A stretch of 13,938 nt of DNA from an uncultured Clostridia bacterium (GTDB lineage Bacteria > Bacillota > Clostridia > Oscillospirales > Ruminococcaceae): positions 1-13,938 of the forward strand of contig CALDJI010000027.1 in NCBI GenBank assembly GCA_937901805.1, read 5' to 3'. Numbering within the stretch: position 1 is the stretch's first letter; each line of letters starts with the position of its first letter. The notes beneath the pieces were generated by a model. That model was not told the origin of the DNA, did not search any database, and saw nothing but the letters and a program-made list of their open reading frames with translations. The translations under genes were made by a program, and so were the position numbers. Positions 1 to 10,628 of this stretch are shown here, piece after piece.

Positions 1-2187
<2,187 letters not shown>

Positions 2188-2202
2188 ACCGCACCGCCTT
2201 TC

Positions 2203-3717
2203 TTATTGCAGAGAGAGGAATTTTTCCGTAAACTCCTGGAGAACCGTCTTTATCCGTTCCTCGGTCTGCTTGGTAAAATCCCCTGTGTTCCGGATTTCCT
2301 CCAAGATCTCACTGTAATTCAAATCAACAAATTCATAGAGTTCGGTTTCATACCGGCGGATCTCCGTAAGATCGACCTTTGACAGATATCCATGAGTGAC
2401 TGCATAAAAGATCAGCACCTGATGTTCCACGCTTACTGGGGAATTTCTTCCCTGTTTGAGTACCTCTACAATCCGTTCTCCCATAGCCAGTCGTTCCTTG
2501 GTATCTGTATCCAAATCCGATCCGAACTGGGCAAACGCCTGTAATTCCCGGTACTGGGAATATGCGAGTTTCAGGGTACCGGATACTTTTTTCATCGCCT
2601 TAATCTGGGCGTTTCCTCCGACACGGGAAACCGAGATACCGGGATTCACCGCCGGACGCACGCCGGCATGGAAGAGTTCCGATTCCAGGAAAATCTGCCC
2701 ATCTGTAATGGAGATGACATTGGTTGGAATGTACGCGGACACGTCGCCTGCCTGCGTTTCAATGATGGGAAGTGCTGTCAGAGAGCCGCCGCCATGATTC
2801 TCATCCAGGTTTGCTGCGCGCTCCAACAGGCGCGAATGCAGATAGAACACATCGCCCGGGTAGGCTTCCCGTCCCGGCGGACGTCGGATCAGCAGGGACA
2901 GCGCGCGGTATGCCACCGCATGCTTGGACAAATCGTCGTAGATAATCAGGACGTCTTTCCCCTGATGCATGAAGTATTCTCCCATAGCGCAGCCCGCATA
3001 AGGGGCGATATATTGCAGCGGCGCCAGTTCGGACGCGGTAGACGCGACGACAATGGTATATTCCATGGCGCCGTTTTGCTCCAAAGTTTCCACAAGCTGC
3101 GCCACCGTGGAATTCTTCTGTCCAATGGCAACGTAGATGCAGATAACATTCTGGCCGCGCTGGTTGAGGATGGTGTCCGCTGCGATGACCGTCTTTCCGG
3201 TCTGGCGGTCGCCGATAATCAATTCGCGCTGTCCCTTACCAATGGGGATCATGGAATCAATGGCTTTGATTCCCGTCTGAAGCGGGCGGTTCACGCTTTT
3301 CCGGGCCAGAATCCCCGGCGCTTCCGACTCGATCGGACGGTATTCCTCCGTTTGGATTGGTCCTTTTCCATCGATCGGCTGTCCCAGAGAATTGACAACG
3401 CGCCCTAAAAGCGCATCCCCCACCGGAACCTGCACGACGTTCCCTGTGCGGCGTACGGTATCCCCTTCCTTGATTCCCTGATCAGAACCGAGCATAACCG
3501 CGCTGACGCTGTCCGTTTCCAGGTTCAGAGCCATTGCCGACACTCCGTTTTCAAACTGAAGCAGTTCGTTGGAAACACAGTCTTCCAGTCCGTAAATCCT
3601 AGCGATTCCATCTCCAATCTGTGTGACTGTCCCGATATCCGACATGGTGATCTTATGCTCAAATTTCTGAATTCTCTCTTTAATAATGCTGCTGATTTCA
3701 TCCGGGCGCAGCTGCAT
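2203..3717 (-). CDS. atpA: ATP synthase F1 subunit alpha
   Basis: Non-catalytic nucleotide-binding subunit of the F1 head, 504 residues, full length for the family. It shows the N-terminal helix [16 protein letters not shown], Walker A GDRQTGKT at 169-176, the Walker B-like [11 protein letters not shown] at 257-267, the [25 protein letters not shown] signature at 278-302, and ISVSRVGG with the arginine finger Arg365 that completes the beta active site. The start at 3715-3717 is supported by AGGGGAG 9-10 bases upstream and by homology. The frame stays open 40 codons further upstream, but that extension lies inside atpH and matches nothing in the family. The atpH stop is only 4 nt before the start, which suggests translational coupling. 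Confidence 0.98.
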   Translation of the reverse strand: MQLRPDEISSIIKERIQKFEHKITMSDIGTVTQIGDGIARIYGLEDCVSNELLQFENGVSAMALNLETDSVSAVMLGSDQGIKEGDTVRRTGNVVQVPVGDALLGRVVNSLGQPIDGKGPIQTEEYRPIESEAPGILARKSVNRPLQTGIKAIDSMIPIGKGQRELIIGDRQTGKTVIAADTILNQRGQNVICIYVAIGQKNSTVAQLVETLEQNGAMEYTIVVASTASELAPLQYIAPYAGCAMGEYFMHQGKDVLIIYDDLSKHAVAYRALSLLIRRPPGREAYPGDVFYLHSRLLERAANLDENHGGGSLTALPIIETQAGDVSAYIPTNVISITDGQIFLESELFHAGVRPAVNPGISVSRVGGNAQIKAMKKVSGTLKLAYSQYRELQAFAQFGSDLDTDTKERLAMGERIVEVLKQGRNSPVSVEHQVLIFYAVTHGYLSKVDLTEIRRYETELYEFVDLNYSEILEEIRNTGDFTKQTEERIKTVLQEFTEKFLSLQ

Positions 3718-3721
3718 GGCA

Positions 3722-4279
3722 TTACTCCCCTTTCTTTTGGATGACAGAACGGGACACCGCTTCTTCCAGCTGTGTAAGCCGTGTCTGAACGCTGTTGTCA
3801 ATGCGTCTGTCACCGACGTCGATGACAATTCCCCCAATGATACCGGGATCCAAGCGATATTCCAAAGAAACCCGCTTTCCAGTCATCCGTTCTATTTTGT
3901 CCTGCAATTTTTGGCGATGTTCTTTCTTGACAGGGTAGGCTGTCCGGACAATCGCGCGTTCCACCCCGTCTACAAGATCGCAGAGTTTCTCAAATTCCTC
4001 CAAGATGGAAAAAAAGGAGGAAAAGCGGCCTGCGTCGATTAAAATCCTCAGAAAGTTCAGCGCATAGGAGGGCAAAGCCGTTTCAAACAGAGAATCCACC
4101 AACTCCAGTTTTTCCCGCTTTTCAATAACTGGAACGCAAAAAAAACGGAACAGCATTGGATTTTGCTGCAAAATCTGCCGGATGTCGTGAAGAGACTCCC
4201 GAACCGGCTGCATGCAATCTCCCTCCTGCACTGCTTCCAAAAGGGCGTTTGCATAGACCTTCTCTACTGTTTCGGACAT
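3722..4279 (-). CDS. atpH: ATP synthase F1 subunit delta
   Basis: Delta (OSCP) subunit, which joins the top of F1 to the b-subunit peripheral stalk. 185 residues, usual length. The N-terminal helical domain starts with [15 protein letters not shown]; the C-terminal domain carries the family signature [16 protein letters not shown] around 143-158, followed by [15 protein letters not shown]. The ATG at 4277-4279 lies inside the end of atpF, with a 16-bp overlap, so it is probably translated by ribosomes finishing atpF. Its stop is 4 nt before atpA. It is the most divergent subunit of the set, as is normal for delta, but the C-terminal signature and position make the call firm. Confidence 0.95.
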   Translation of the reverse strand: MSETVEKVYANALLEAVQEGDCMQPVRESLHDIRQILQQNPMLFRFFCVPVIEKREKLELVDSLFETALPSYALNFLRILIDAGRFSSFFSILEEFEKLCDLVDGVERAIVRTAYPVKKEHRQKLQDKIERMTGKRVSLEYRLDPGIIGGIVIDVGDRRIDNSVQTRLTQLEEAVSRSVIQKKGE

Positions 4280-4776
4280 GATGCTTCCCCTTCTTCATTC
4301 AGGAATTCCTCGATCAGCTGTTCTTCCACTTCAGGAGCGATTTCCTTTTGGATAATCTTTTTCGCCATCAGGACGGCCAAATCGGAGATTTCATCTTTCG
4401 CTTCATTGACAGCCCGCTGTTTTTCCCGCTCCAGTTCATCCCTTGTACGGCGCATCAGATGGGACGCCTCGCGCTTCGCCTGATCCAGGATTTCTTCAGA
4501 ACGATCCTGTGCTTTTGCCGAAGCCTCTTTTAACAACGCCTGTGCTTCTGCCTTTGCGCCGGAAATCCGGGAGGTATATTCCTGTTTTGCCGCCTCTGCT
4601 TTTTCCTGCGCTTCCTGCGCTTTCTGGTAAGTATCTTCCACTTCTTTTGTTCTGGAATCTATCATCTTTTTCACAGGCTTAAATAGAAATTTCTTTACAA
4701 TCAGGTAGAGAATCAGCGTATTACCAAGTGTGAACAGGATTGTCCACATGTCAATACTGACAAATGGCTGATGCAT
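4264..4776 (-). CDS. atpF: ATP synthase Fo subunit b
   Basis: Peripheral stalk subunit: one N-terminal membrane helix and a long cytoplasmic dimerising helix. The 170-residue product starts MHQPFVSIDMWTILFTLGNT. A single hydrophobic segment (about residues 9-28) is followed by LFKPVKKMIDSR and then an almost uninterrupted Ala/Glu/Lys/Gln-rich coiled coil to the end. The start at 4774-4776 is chosen because AAGGAGGGGAAATC sits directly before it. The open frame runs 11 codons further upstream (to 4809), but that part would contain the ribosome binding site and lies against the atpE stop. It overlaps atpH by 16 bp. A single b gene is present, not a b/b' pair. Confidence 0.95.
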   Translation of the reverse strand: MHQPFVSIDMWTILFTLGNTLILYLIVKKFLFKPVKKMIDSRTKEVEDTYQKAQEAQEKAEAAKQEYTSRISGAKAEAQALLKEASAKAQDRSEEILDQAKREASHLMRRTRDELEREKQRAVNEAKDEISDLAVLMAKKIIQKEIAPEVEEQLIEEFLNEEGEASCPKQ

Positions 4777-4809
4777 GATTTCCCCTCCTTCCTTATTTTT
4801 CCATTTCAA

Positions 4810-5109
<300 letters not shown>

Positions 5110-5114
5110 TTATA

Positions 5115-5822
5115 CTACTCTGCATTGCTGATAAATGCCATTGTCAGCATGCAGAATACAAACGCCTGTAAGACGCTGGTAAATAAATCAAAATAGAGCG
5201 AGAGCACCGCCGGTAATCCCAACTGCAAAAACGGGATCCCGATATCGCATAGTGCCGTAGACGCCGCGCCCAGCGCCCCGTATACCAATGCGGAGATGAC
5301 AATCCCGGACGCGATATTGCCAAAATGACGGAAACTCATTGAGATCGGGTTTGCCACCTCGCTGAGCACGTTCATGGGCAGCATTACGGCAACCGGTTCC
5401 GCAAACCCTTTGAGGTATCCTCCCATTCCCTTGGAGCGGATGCCAGTATACTGGATCATGACAAAAGTAACCAGCGCCCAGGCAAGAACGGTGTTTAAAT
5501 CCCCAGTCGGCGGACGCAGTGTAAACAGACTGCTCAGCGAAGAACATAGGGAAAACAAGAACAGAGTGCCGATATATGGAGCCAGGCGTTCCTTTTTTTC
5601 TCCCATGGTTTCCCGCACCATTTTGTAGACATAGGTGACAAAAACTTCTGCAAGCACCTGTTTTCCACGAGGAACTTTTTTCATTTTCCAAGTGAGAAAC
5701 TTACAAAGAACCGCAATAAAAGTCATGACAATCCACATATTGACAACGGTCTCTGTCACTGGAATTCCGCCGAAAATAGGGATGGTAAATAAAATCTTGG
5801 GGCCTTCAATGGTAATATCCAC
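5115..5822 (-). CDS. atpB: ATP synthase Fo subunit a (GTG start)
   Basis: Stator membrane subunit that forms the two ion half-channels against the c ring. 235 residues, within the usual 220-270 range, with five or six hydrophobic segments. The essential arginine is Arg165 in NPISMSFRHFGNIASG; the family normally reads LRLFGN there, so His166 replaces a conserved Leu. The upstream EPVAVMLPMNVLSEVANPI and the C-terminal LQAFVFCMLTMAFI are typical. The start codon is GTG at 5820-5822, preceded by AGGAGG about 10 bases upstream and only 3 nt after the atpI stop. No ATG fits the family N-terminus (GPKILFTIPIFGGIPVTET), so the GTG is the likely start. Confidence 0.95.
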   Translation of the reverse strand: MDITIEGPKILFTIPIFGGIPVTETVVNMWIVMTFIAVLCKFLTWKMKKVPRGKQVLAEVFVTYVYKMVRETMGEKKERLAPYIGTLFLFSLCSSLSSLFTLRPPTGDLNTVLAWALVTFVMIQYTGIRSKGMGGYLKGFAEPVAVMLPMNVLSEVANPISMSFRHFGNIASGIVISALVYGALGAASTALCDIGIPFLQLGLPAVLSLYFDLFTSVLQAFVFCMLTMAFISNAE

Positions 5823-5825
5823 TGT

Positions 5826-6200
5826 TTACTTTCCCTCCTTTTGCAACAAGATGCGTACAGATAAAACCAGTTTGGGGAAGATAAGCGGGAGGATTATCCC
5901 AAGGGCGTGGAATGTCTCCCTGGTAAGGCCTAGATAGATGAGCACGCCCAAAATACTCATACGCAGCAGATAATTCCCCATTGTCCTCCGCCTTGCGCCC
6001 TGAGAGGATTTGAGCAGGGAACTTTTCAAATGGTGGATCAACAGGACAAGATTGATCAGGGAAAACAGGCTGGAAACCAGTACAGAGAACACCAGAGAAG
6101 CGGAGAGCCCCCCTAGACAGGCGTAAATAGAGAGAAAGATGAGATCCAACGCGGCACAGCCAATTACGAGGTATTTCATATCCTGCCGGATCATTTCCAT
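5826..6200 (-). CDS. atpI: ATP synthase subunit I-like membrane protein
   Basis: First gene of the ATP synthase operon, 124 residues, with four hydrophobic segments at about 12-30, 36-58, 77-95 and 98-116. Size, topology and position directly before atpB fit the AtpI family (ATP synthase I), whose members help assemble the c ring or take up Mg2+ next to Fo in other bacteria. Sequence conservation in this family is weak, so the call rests mostly on topology and position. The ATG at 6198-6200 is chosen for the GGGGGAGG 7 bases upstream; the open frame to 6284 has no ribosome binding site and encodes polar, Cys-containing residues unlike the family. A second Met two codons in (6194) is also possible. 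The stop is 3 nt before atpB. Confidence 0.85.
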   Translation of the reverse strand: MEMIRQDMKYLVIGCAALDLIFLSIYACLGGLSASLVFSVLVSSLFSLINLVLLIHHLKSSLLKSSQGARRRTMGNYLLRMSILGVLIYLGLTRETFHALGIILPLIFPKLVLSVRILLQKEGK

Positions 6201-6355
6201 TGTTTTTCCTCCCCCTTTTTTACAGTCTGAACATTCATATCCAGAATCCAGCTGCCATGAAAAAACAAAACCATCCTCCACCATATAAAGCCGCCGTCCT
6301 TATTGGGTGCAATCCTTTTTGAATTAATAAATTCTGTACAATTCTTTTAAGAACG

Positions 6356-6384
6356 GTTATACAATTTTTATTTTTCATTTTCAA
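6356..6384 (-). promoter_or_regulatory. Sigma-A promoter of the atp operon
   Basis: On the minus strand TTGAAA (6379-6384) is separated by exactly 17 bases from TATAAC (6356-6361), close to the TTGACA-17-TATAAT consensus. Transcription would start near 6349, giving a leader of about 150 nt before atpI. I recognise no riboswitch or terminator in that leader. It is the best promoter match between the upstream terminator (6472-6512) and atpI. Confidence 0.65.
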
Positions 6385-6471
6385 ATGTTTTTGATAAATC
6401 AATATTAAAATTTTCTTTTCTATTTTTACTGTATCATTCTGTACATCTTTTTTTACGTCCATTCATGCTGT

Positions 6472-6512
6472 AAAAAGAGGAGTGGTACATAAACTGTACC
6501 ACTCCTCTTTTT
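6472..6512. terminator. Strong 18-bp rho-independent terminator, T-tracts on both strands
   Basis: A perfect 18-bp inverted repeat (6472-6489 with 6495-6512) with a 5-nt loop and A5/T5 at the base, so it can terminate in either direction. It lies 8 nt past the stop codon of the decayed YitT-type gene on the minus strand, so it is most simply that gene's terminator. It also insulates the atp promoter at 6356-6384 from upstream transcription. Confidence 0.9.
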
Positions 6513-6520
6513 GAGACTGT

Positions 6521-7207
6521 CTATTTGATTGATACATAATAAAACTGACCGTCCAATCCCTCTGATTTCAAAATATCGATAAACGCCCTATCATCGTATT
6601 GCTGGATAACCGTACAATTTTTCCATTGCATCTTTTCCCACTACCACATACAACATCGCTTTGAGGTTCCCGGAATAACAGCCTGCCTGTCACATATGGT
6701 GCGTAAATTTCATCAGTTGAGAAGGAAAGACTTCAATGTCACTTTAAGACATTTCCTTATAAACATGGCTGATCATGTTGGTAGAAAAAATTAACCCTCT
6801 CCTCCGCTGTCCGTTTTCCTGTGCAGGGCAGTGCGAATAACGAATCCATGGATGATTTCTCCAAAGACGGATATCAGCAAGCGATCGGAAGGAATAGAGA
6901 TATTTGAAAAAATACCGGACTGAACCACCATCACTAGAGAATAAAATTTTTACCAATCATTTTATATCCTATTACGGCAGATACCGCAATTCCGTACGAC
7001 ATTACCCAGCGGATAAGAACTATTGAATGGGAATACTCCCGGCAAATCCTCTGGATTAAAACAGCTTGCCCAGTAAACCCGCCAGGAAGAGATCCCCCGG
7101 CATGCACAAAAAAATTTGATATTAACACCCATCACCTGTACAGAAGATATCCCGCATCCTAAAGAAAGCAGAAATTTTTGCATTTTTCTGTTGGCTTTCA
7201 TTTTCAT
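6521..7207 (-). pseudogene. Decayed YitT-family (DUF161/DUF2179) membrane protein gene
   Basis: No intact frame, but reading successive minus-strand frames recovers a YitT-type protein in the right order. First comes a Met start and FLLSLGCGISSVQVMGVN (frame A, from 7207). After a frameshift follow FFVHAGGSLPGGFTGQAVL, then AVIGYKMIGKNFIL (frame B, about 7128-6934). After a stop come DRLLISVFGEIIHGFVI and SGGEG (frame C, about 6930-6795), then FSTNMISHVYKEM (about 6785-6750), then YSGNLKAMLYVVVGKDAMEKLYG, then QQYDDRAFIDILKSEGLDG to the TAG at 6521-6523. Intact relatives are about 280 residues; here some 70 residues between SGGEG and FSTNM appear deleted and several stops and frameshifts are present. 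The family comprises multi-spanning membrane proteins of mostly unknown function with a cytoplasmic C-terminal domain. Promoter and terminator remain, so a non-functional RNA may still be made. Confidence 0.75.
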
Positions 7208-7249
7208 CTAACTATAAATCGGCTGCCAATGGATTATTTCAGCTTTCTT

Positions 7250-7278
7250 ATTATAAAGAGGCCACTTCTAAAAGACAA
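7250..7278 (-). promoter_or_regulatory. Sigma-A promoter of the decayed YitT-type gene
   Basis: On the minus strand TTGTCT (7273-7278) and TATAAT (7250-7255) are separated by 17 bases. The predicted start near 7243 is about 36 nt before the Met of the pseudogene. A good promoter exactly in front of the broken gene supports the view that this was once an expressed gene. Confidence 0.6.
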
Positions 7279-7410
7279 GGAATCTTATCAAAATTGAGTG
7301 AAAAATATTACAACAATTCTGACACAATTATGGTTTATTTGCTTTGTCAAAAATTTCTCAGAATTAGTTCTTTTTCTGGTTTTCCTCCTCTTCTTTTGTG
7401 GCACTTACCT

Positions 7411-7440
7411 CTGTCCAGCACAATTTCTACATGATATAAT
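7411..7440 (+). promoter_or_regulatory. Possible promoter(s) of the adenylyltransferase gene
   Basis: A perfect -10 TATAAT at 7435-7440 has only a poor -35 (CTGTCC or TGTCCA near 7411-7417). A second candidate further on is TTGTTA, 17 bases, TTATAC within about 7473-7501. The AT-rich stretch 7280-7525 otherwise holds no gene I can support. I cannot choose between the two promoters. Confidence 0.35.
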
Positions 7441-7525
7441 TAAATAAACTGTTTTGATACTATTGTCCTATTTGTTACTGATTTTTCTGTGATTTTATAC
7501 TTTGAGTAAATGAAAAGGAGAAAAT

Positions 7526-8398
7526 ATGCGTACAGAAACAGAAATGATGGAACTGATCCTTTCCGCTGCAAAGAAGGATGAACGGATTCGCGCTGTCTAC
7601 ATGAACGGATCCAGGACAAATCCGAATGCTCCAAAAGATTTATTCCAGGATTATGATATTGTGTATGTGGTACGGGAAACGGAATCGTTTCAGCAGGATA
7701 AAACCTGGATTGATCAATTTGGACGGCGGCTTTATATGCAATTCCCAGAAGAAAGCGTAGAATTCCCTTCAGATCCGCATAACAGTTATGGATGGTTAAT
7801 GCAGTTTGCCGATGGGAACCGCCTGGATTTACATGTCAATCGCGTGGAATATGCTCAGCAGTCAATCAAACATGATCGCTTATGTATCATCCTGCTGGAT
7901 AAAGACGGCTGCCTCCCCTCCATGCCCCCTCCCACCGATGCAGACTTTTTTGTCGCGGCTCCAACGGAAAAAGAATTTCTGGACACCTGCAATCAATTTT
8001 GGTGGTGTCTAAACAATGTCGGCAAGGGTTTATGGCGCAAAGAAATCCCCTATGCACAGGATATGATGACTTTTATTCGGGAAGAACTTCTGAAAATCCT
8101 GTCCTGGAAAGCAGGGATTCATAAAAATTTTTCCTGTAGTATCGGAAAAAGCGGAAAATACCTATTCCGTTTTATTTCTCCGCAGGAATGGCAGGATTTT
8201 TTATCCACTTATTCTTCTGCAGATGTGGAAAACTGTTGGCAAGCTGCAATTAACATGTGCCGCCTATTTGATACTACCGCAAAATTTGTTGCCGGAAAAC
8301 TCGGTTTTTGTTACAATATGCAGGAGGCGGATGCAAGTTTTCACTTTTTTCTTCATGTCCGCTCCCTTCCCGCTGATGCTAAGGAAATCTATCCTTGA
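7526..8398 (+). CDS. Aminoglycoside 6-adenylyltransferase-like protein, ANT(6)/AadK family
   Basis: 290-residue nucleotidyltransferase of the streptomycin adenylyltransferase family, the size of AadK of Bacillus subtilis and AadE. Relatives move AMP from ATP to the 6-hydroxyl of streptomycin in the cytoplasm. The N-terminus RTETEMMELILSAAKKDERI, then MNGSRTNPNAP and FQDYDIVYVV, matches the family, with the metal-binding aspartates Asp42 and Asp44 and a third Asp101 in NRLDLHV. The middle and C-terminus keep FLDTCNQFWWCLNNVGKGL, the helical IREELLKILSWKAG and KYLF. All catalytic residues seem present, so it is probably active, but chromosomal relatives differ widely in activity and substrate. 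The ATG at 7526 follows AAAAGGAGAAAAT. It precedes the phosphofructokinase gene by 87 nt on the same strand; the two functions are unrelated. Resistance is inferred from the family only. Confidence 0.9.
   Translation: MRTETEMMELILSAAKKDERIRAVYMNGSRTNPNAPKDLFQDYDIVYVVRETESFQQDKTWIDQFGRRLYMQFPEESVEFPSDPHNSYGWLMQFADGNRLDLHVNRVEYAQQSIKHDRLCIILLDKDGCLPSMPPPTDADFFVAAPTEKEFLDTCNQFWWCLNNVGKGLWRKEIPYAQDMMTFIREELLKILSWKAGIHKNFSCSIGKSGKYLFRFISPQEWQDFLSTYSSADVENCWQAAINMCRLFDTTAKFVAGKLGFCYNMQEADASFHFFLHVRSLPADAKEIYP
8289..8317 (+). promoter_or_regulatory. Possible internal promoter for the phosphofructokinase gene
   Basis: TTGCCG (8289-8294), 17 bases, TACAAT (8312-8317) inside the end of the adenylyltransferase gene. 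It would give a leader of about 160 nt before the next gene and let that housekeeping gene be expressed independently. It is a moderate match within coding sequence and could be chance. Confidence 0.3.
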
Positions 8399-8485
8399 TG
8401 ATCGTTTTCACAGCAGTTCATCGGAAAAAAACCAAAATACGGTCGTCCAAGGATGGCCGCGCGGTAAAAAACAAAGGAGGATATC

Positions 8486-9733
8486 ATGTCACAAAAAAAT
8501 CTTATGATTGCACAGTCCGGAGGGCCTACAACCGCCATCAACGCCTCTCTTGCGGGTATTGTAGAAGCCGGAAAGCACAGCGGGCAGTTTGATCATGTTT
8601 ACGGCGCCCTCAATGGGGTAGAAGGTTTGCTAGACCGCCGTATCATTGATTTGGGCGAACAGCTGCCGGATGATCATTCTCTGGACTTGCTTTCTAATCC
8701 CCCCGCAAGGGCGCTCGGTCCCTGCCGTTATCGGATGCCTGTTCCAGGTTCTGCCGAAGCAAAGGCAATCTATGCCCAGATTGAACAGATTTTTGAAGAA
8801 TATCATATCAGCTGTTTTTTCTATATTGGCGGTAACGATTCAATGGATACTGCTCACAAGCTCTCGCTTTATTTCTCTGAACGCGGAAAGGATATCCGTG
8901 TAATCGGCGTTCCCAAAACCATTGACAACGATTTGCCTGTCACCGATCATACCCCCGGCTTTGGAAGCGCTGCAAGATTTATCGCAACTTCCATACAGGA
9001 GATCATCCGCGACAGTGAAGTTTATAATGTACAATCCGTAACCATTGTCGAAATTATGGGAAGAAATGCAGGCTGGTTGACCGCTTCCTCCTGTCTTCCG
9101 CGCTATCTGGGGGAACAGGCTCCCCATCTTATCTACTTGCCTGAAACCCCTTTTACCTTTGAAAAATTCCTGGCAGACGTCACAAGAGAGCATGAAAAAC
9201 ATAAAGCCGTCATTGTCGCCGTTTCGGAGGGCGTCCGGACGCCGGATGGCAAATACGCTGCCGAATCCAACCAAAGCGGAAAAACGGACGCATTTGGTCA
9301 TAAATACCTGGCGGGTATCGGGAAGTACCTGGAAGAGCTGGTAACAGAACATATTGGATGCAAAGTGCGTTCAATTGAACTAAATGTACCGCAACGGTGC
9401 AGCGCGCACCTGGCCTCGAAAACCGATCTGGAAGAAGCGCGGCTGATTGGACAAAAAGCAGTGGAAGCAGCCCTTGCCGGGGAAACCGGAAAAATGATGA
9501 TCTTCGAGCGTCTTTCCAATCATCCGTATCAGGCAGCCATTGCCTCCTGCGATATCGGGAAAGTCGCTTTCCAGGAAAAAGTCTTCCCCCAAGACTGGAT
9601 TTCTGAAAATGGAACGTTCATCAGCCGGGAAGGATTTGATTACCTCCTTCCGCTGATCCAAGGTGAAGTACAGACGGAAAAACAAAATGGAATGCCGGTA
9701 CACTTTCTTTTTGACAAAGAAAAATTAGTATAA
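8486..9733 (+). CDS. Pyrophosphate--fructose 6-phosphate 1-phosphotransferase (PPi-type phosphofructokinase)
   Basis: Glycolytic enzyme that phosphorylates fructose 6-phosphate to fructose 1,6-bisphosphate, predicted to use PPi rather than ATP and so to act reversibly. 415 residues, the size of the long clostridial PPi-type enzymes. N-terminal IAQSGGPTTAINAS (8-21) is the phosphoryl-donor loop. GGNDS at 115-119 has Asp where ATP enzymes have the second Gly of GGDGS, and PKTIDND at 143-149 has Lys where ATP enzymes have Gly; both are the known PPi-type replacements. MGRNAGW (191-197) and a PETPF loop bind fructose 6-phosphate. The ATG follows AAAGGAGG at 7 bases. It may be co-transcribed with the adenylyltransferase gene or have its own promoter inside it. 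Transcription ends at the hairpin at 9803-9837. Donor specificity is inferred from residues, not shown. Confidence 0.93.
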   Translation: MSQKNLMIAQSGGPTTAINASLAGIVEAGKHSGQFDHVYGALNGVEGLLDRRIIDLGEQLPDDHSLDLLSNPPARALGPCRYRMPVPGSAEAKAIYAQIEQIFEEYHISCFFYIGGNDSMDTAHKLSLYFSERGKDIRVIGVPKTIDNDLPVTDHTPGFGSAARFIATSIQEIIRDSEVYNVQSVTIVEIMGRNAGWLTASSCLPRYLGEQAPHLIYLPETPFTFEKFLADVTREHEKHKAVIVAVSEGVRTPDGKYAAESNQSGKTDAFGHKYLAGIGKYLEELVTEHIGCKVRSIELNVPQRCSAHLASKTDLEEARLIGQKAVEAALAGETGKMMIFERLSNHPYQAAIASCDIGKVAFQEKVFPQDWISENGTFISREGFDYLLPLIQGEVQTEKQNGMPVHFLFDKEKLV

Positions 9734-9802
9734 TTGTTCCTGAAAATAGTTTTCAGATTCCTCTATCCGTTTTAAATAAACCATTATTGCAACCTTTCTA
9801 TA

Positions 9803-9837
9803 AAAAACCCGGAAGACAACTTGTCTTCCGGGTTTTT
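9803..9837. terminator. Bidirectional terminator between convergent units
   Basis: A perfect 15-bp stem (9803-9817 with 9823-9837) with loop AACTT, A5 on one side and T5 on the other. It lies 69 nt after the phosphofructokinase stop on the plus strand and 10 nt after the stop of the cyclophilin gene on the minus strand, so it can serve both. Confidence 0.92.
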
Positions 9838-9847
9838 CCATCCATTA

Positions 9848-10618
9848 CTACTCAACGGTATAAACATTCACACTTTCAATGATATCCGCCTTGGAGGGGG
9901 TTCCGTTTTGATCCTGGGATACATTTGCCAATTTATCTACCACATCCATTCCCTCATAGACCTGGCCAAACACGGTATGCTGCTGGTCAAGCCAAGGGGT
10001 TCCCCCTACTTCCATGTAAGCGTCCAGGATATCCTGCGTATGCAGGCCCTCATTTGAAGAAAACAAACTCTCCTGCATGGTATCTGCCCCTGCCTGTACA
10101 ATAAAGAACTGACTGGAATTGGAACTGGGCTGCCCCGTATTTGCCATAGAAAGCGCACCGCGGAAGTTATAGAGCTCCAGAGAAAATTCATCTTCAAAGT
10201 CTTTACCAAATGCACTTTCTCCACCGCGGCCGGTTCCTGTTGGATCCCCTGATTGGATCATAAAATCCTTAATTACCCGATGGAATGTTACGCCGTCATA
10301 ATATCCCTGCCGTGCAAGCGTCACAAAATTTTCCACCGCTTTTGGAGCCACATCCGGATAAAGGACAATTTTGATGGTACCCTTACTTGTTTCCAGCACA
10401 GCCACAGTATCCCCGGATTTCGGCGCCTGGAATTGACGGAGCTGTGTTTCTTCTTCCAAACGGTTTTCGCGTTTCGATTCATCAATGGCAATTGTCCCGA
10501 TTTCCTTTAAGCCGTCTGTTCCTACCGGAGGCTGAGAAACCGTCTCTTTTTCTCCGCATCCAGTCAAAATCCCGGTCAAAAGGCATGCACACAGTACAAC
10601 AGAAAGTATTTTTTTCAT
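9848..10618 (-). CDS. Cyclophilin-type peptidyl-prolyl cis-trans isomerase, lipoprotein, catalytic residues intact
   Basis: Predicted extracytoplasmic folding enzyme that isomerises X-Pro bonds. 256 residues: a lipoprotein signal MKKILSVVLCACLLTGILTGC (lipobox L-T-G-C, Cys21), a linker of about 45 residues, then a cyclophilin domain (about 70-256). The active-site pattern is complete: FHRVIKDFMIQSGDP with Arg114, Phe119 and Gln122, then SMAN, SSQFFIV (171-172), Trp209 and HTVFGQV with His214. About 35 extra residues lie between QFFI and HTVFG. The start is the ATG at 10616-10618, since AAGGAG sits 6 bases before it; the ATG two codons upstream (10624) abuts that site and is too close to use. 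It begins 10 nt after the stop of the other cyclophilin gene, so the two form one operon. Confidence 0.92.
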   Translation of the reverse strand: MKKILSVVLCACLLTGILTGCGEKETVSQPPVGTDGLKEIGTIAIDESKRENRLEEETQLRQFQAPKSGDTVAVLETSKGTIKIVLYPDVAPKAVENFVTLARQGYYDGVTFHRVIKDFMIQSGDPTGTGRGGESAFGKDFEDEFSLELYNFRGALSMANTGQPSSNSSQFFIVQAGADTMQESLFSSNEGLHTQDILDAYMEVGGTPWLDQQHTVFGQVYEGMDVVDKLANVSQDQNGTPSKADIIESVNVYTVE

Positions 10619-10628
10619 GGGCATCTCC

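Noticed and set aside
3718..3837. 40-codon in-frame upstream extension of atpA
   Set aside because: It lies inside atpH, matches nothing in the alpha family, and the Met at 3717 has the ribosome binding site.
6191..6274. 27-codon upstream ORF overlapping the atpI start
   Set aside because: GGAGG directly abuts its ATG with no spacing, so initiation is unlikely; no sign of selection for the peptide.
6235..6462. 75-codon minus-strand ORF before atpI, considered as an AtpZ-like gene
   Set aside because: No ribosome binding site; it begins right after a terminator, contains the predicted atp promoter, and has one hydrophobic patch only, unlike the two-helix AtpZ.
10619..10624. Two-codon longer start of the cyclophilin at 9848-10618
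   Set aside because: AAGGAG abuts that ATG, while the next ATG has a normal 6-base spacing.
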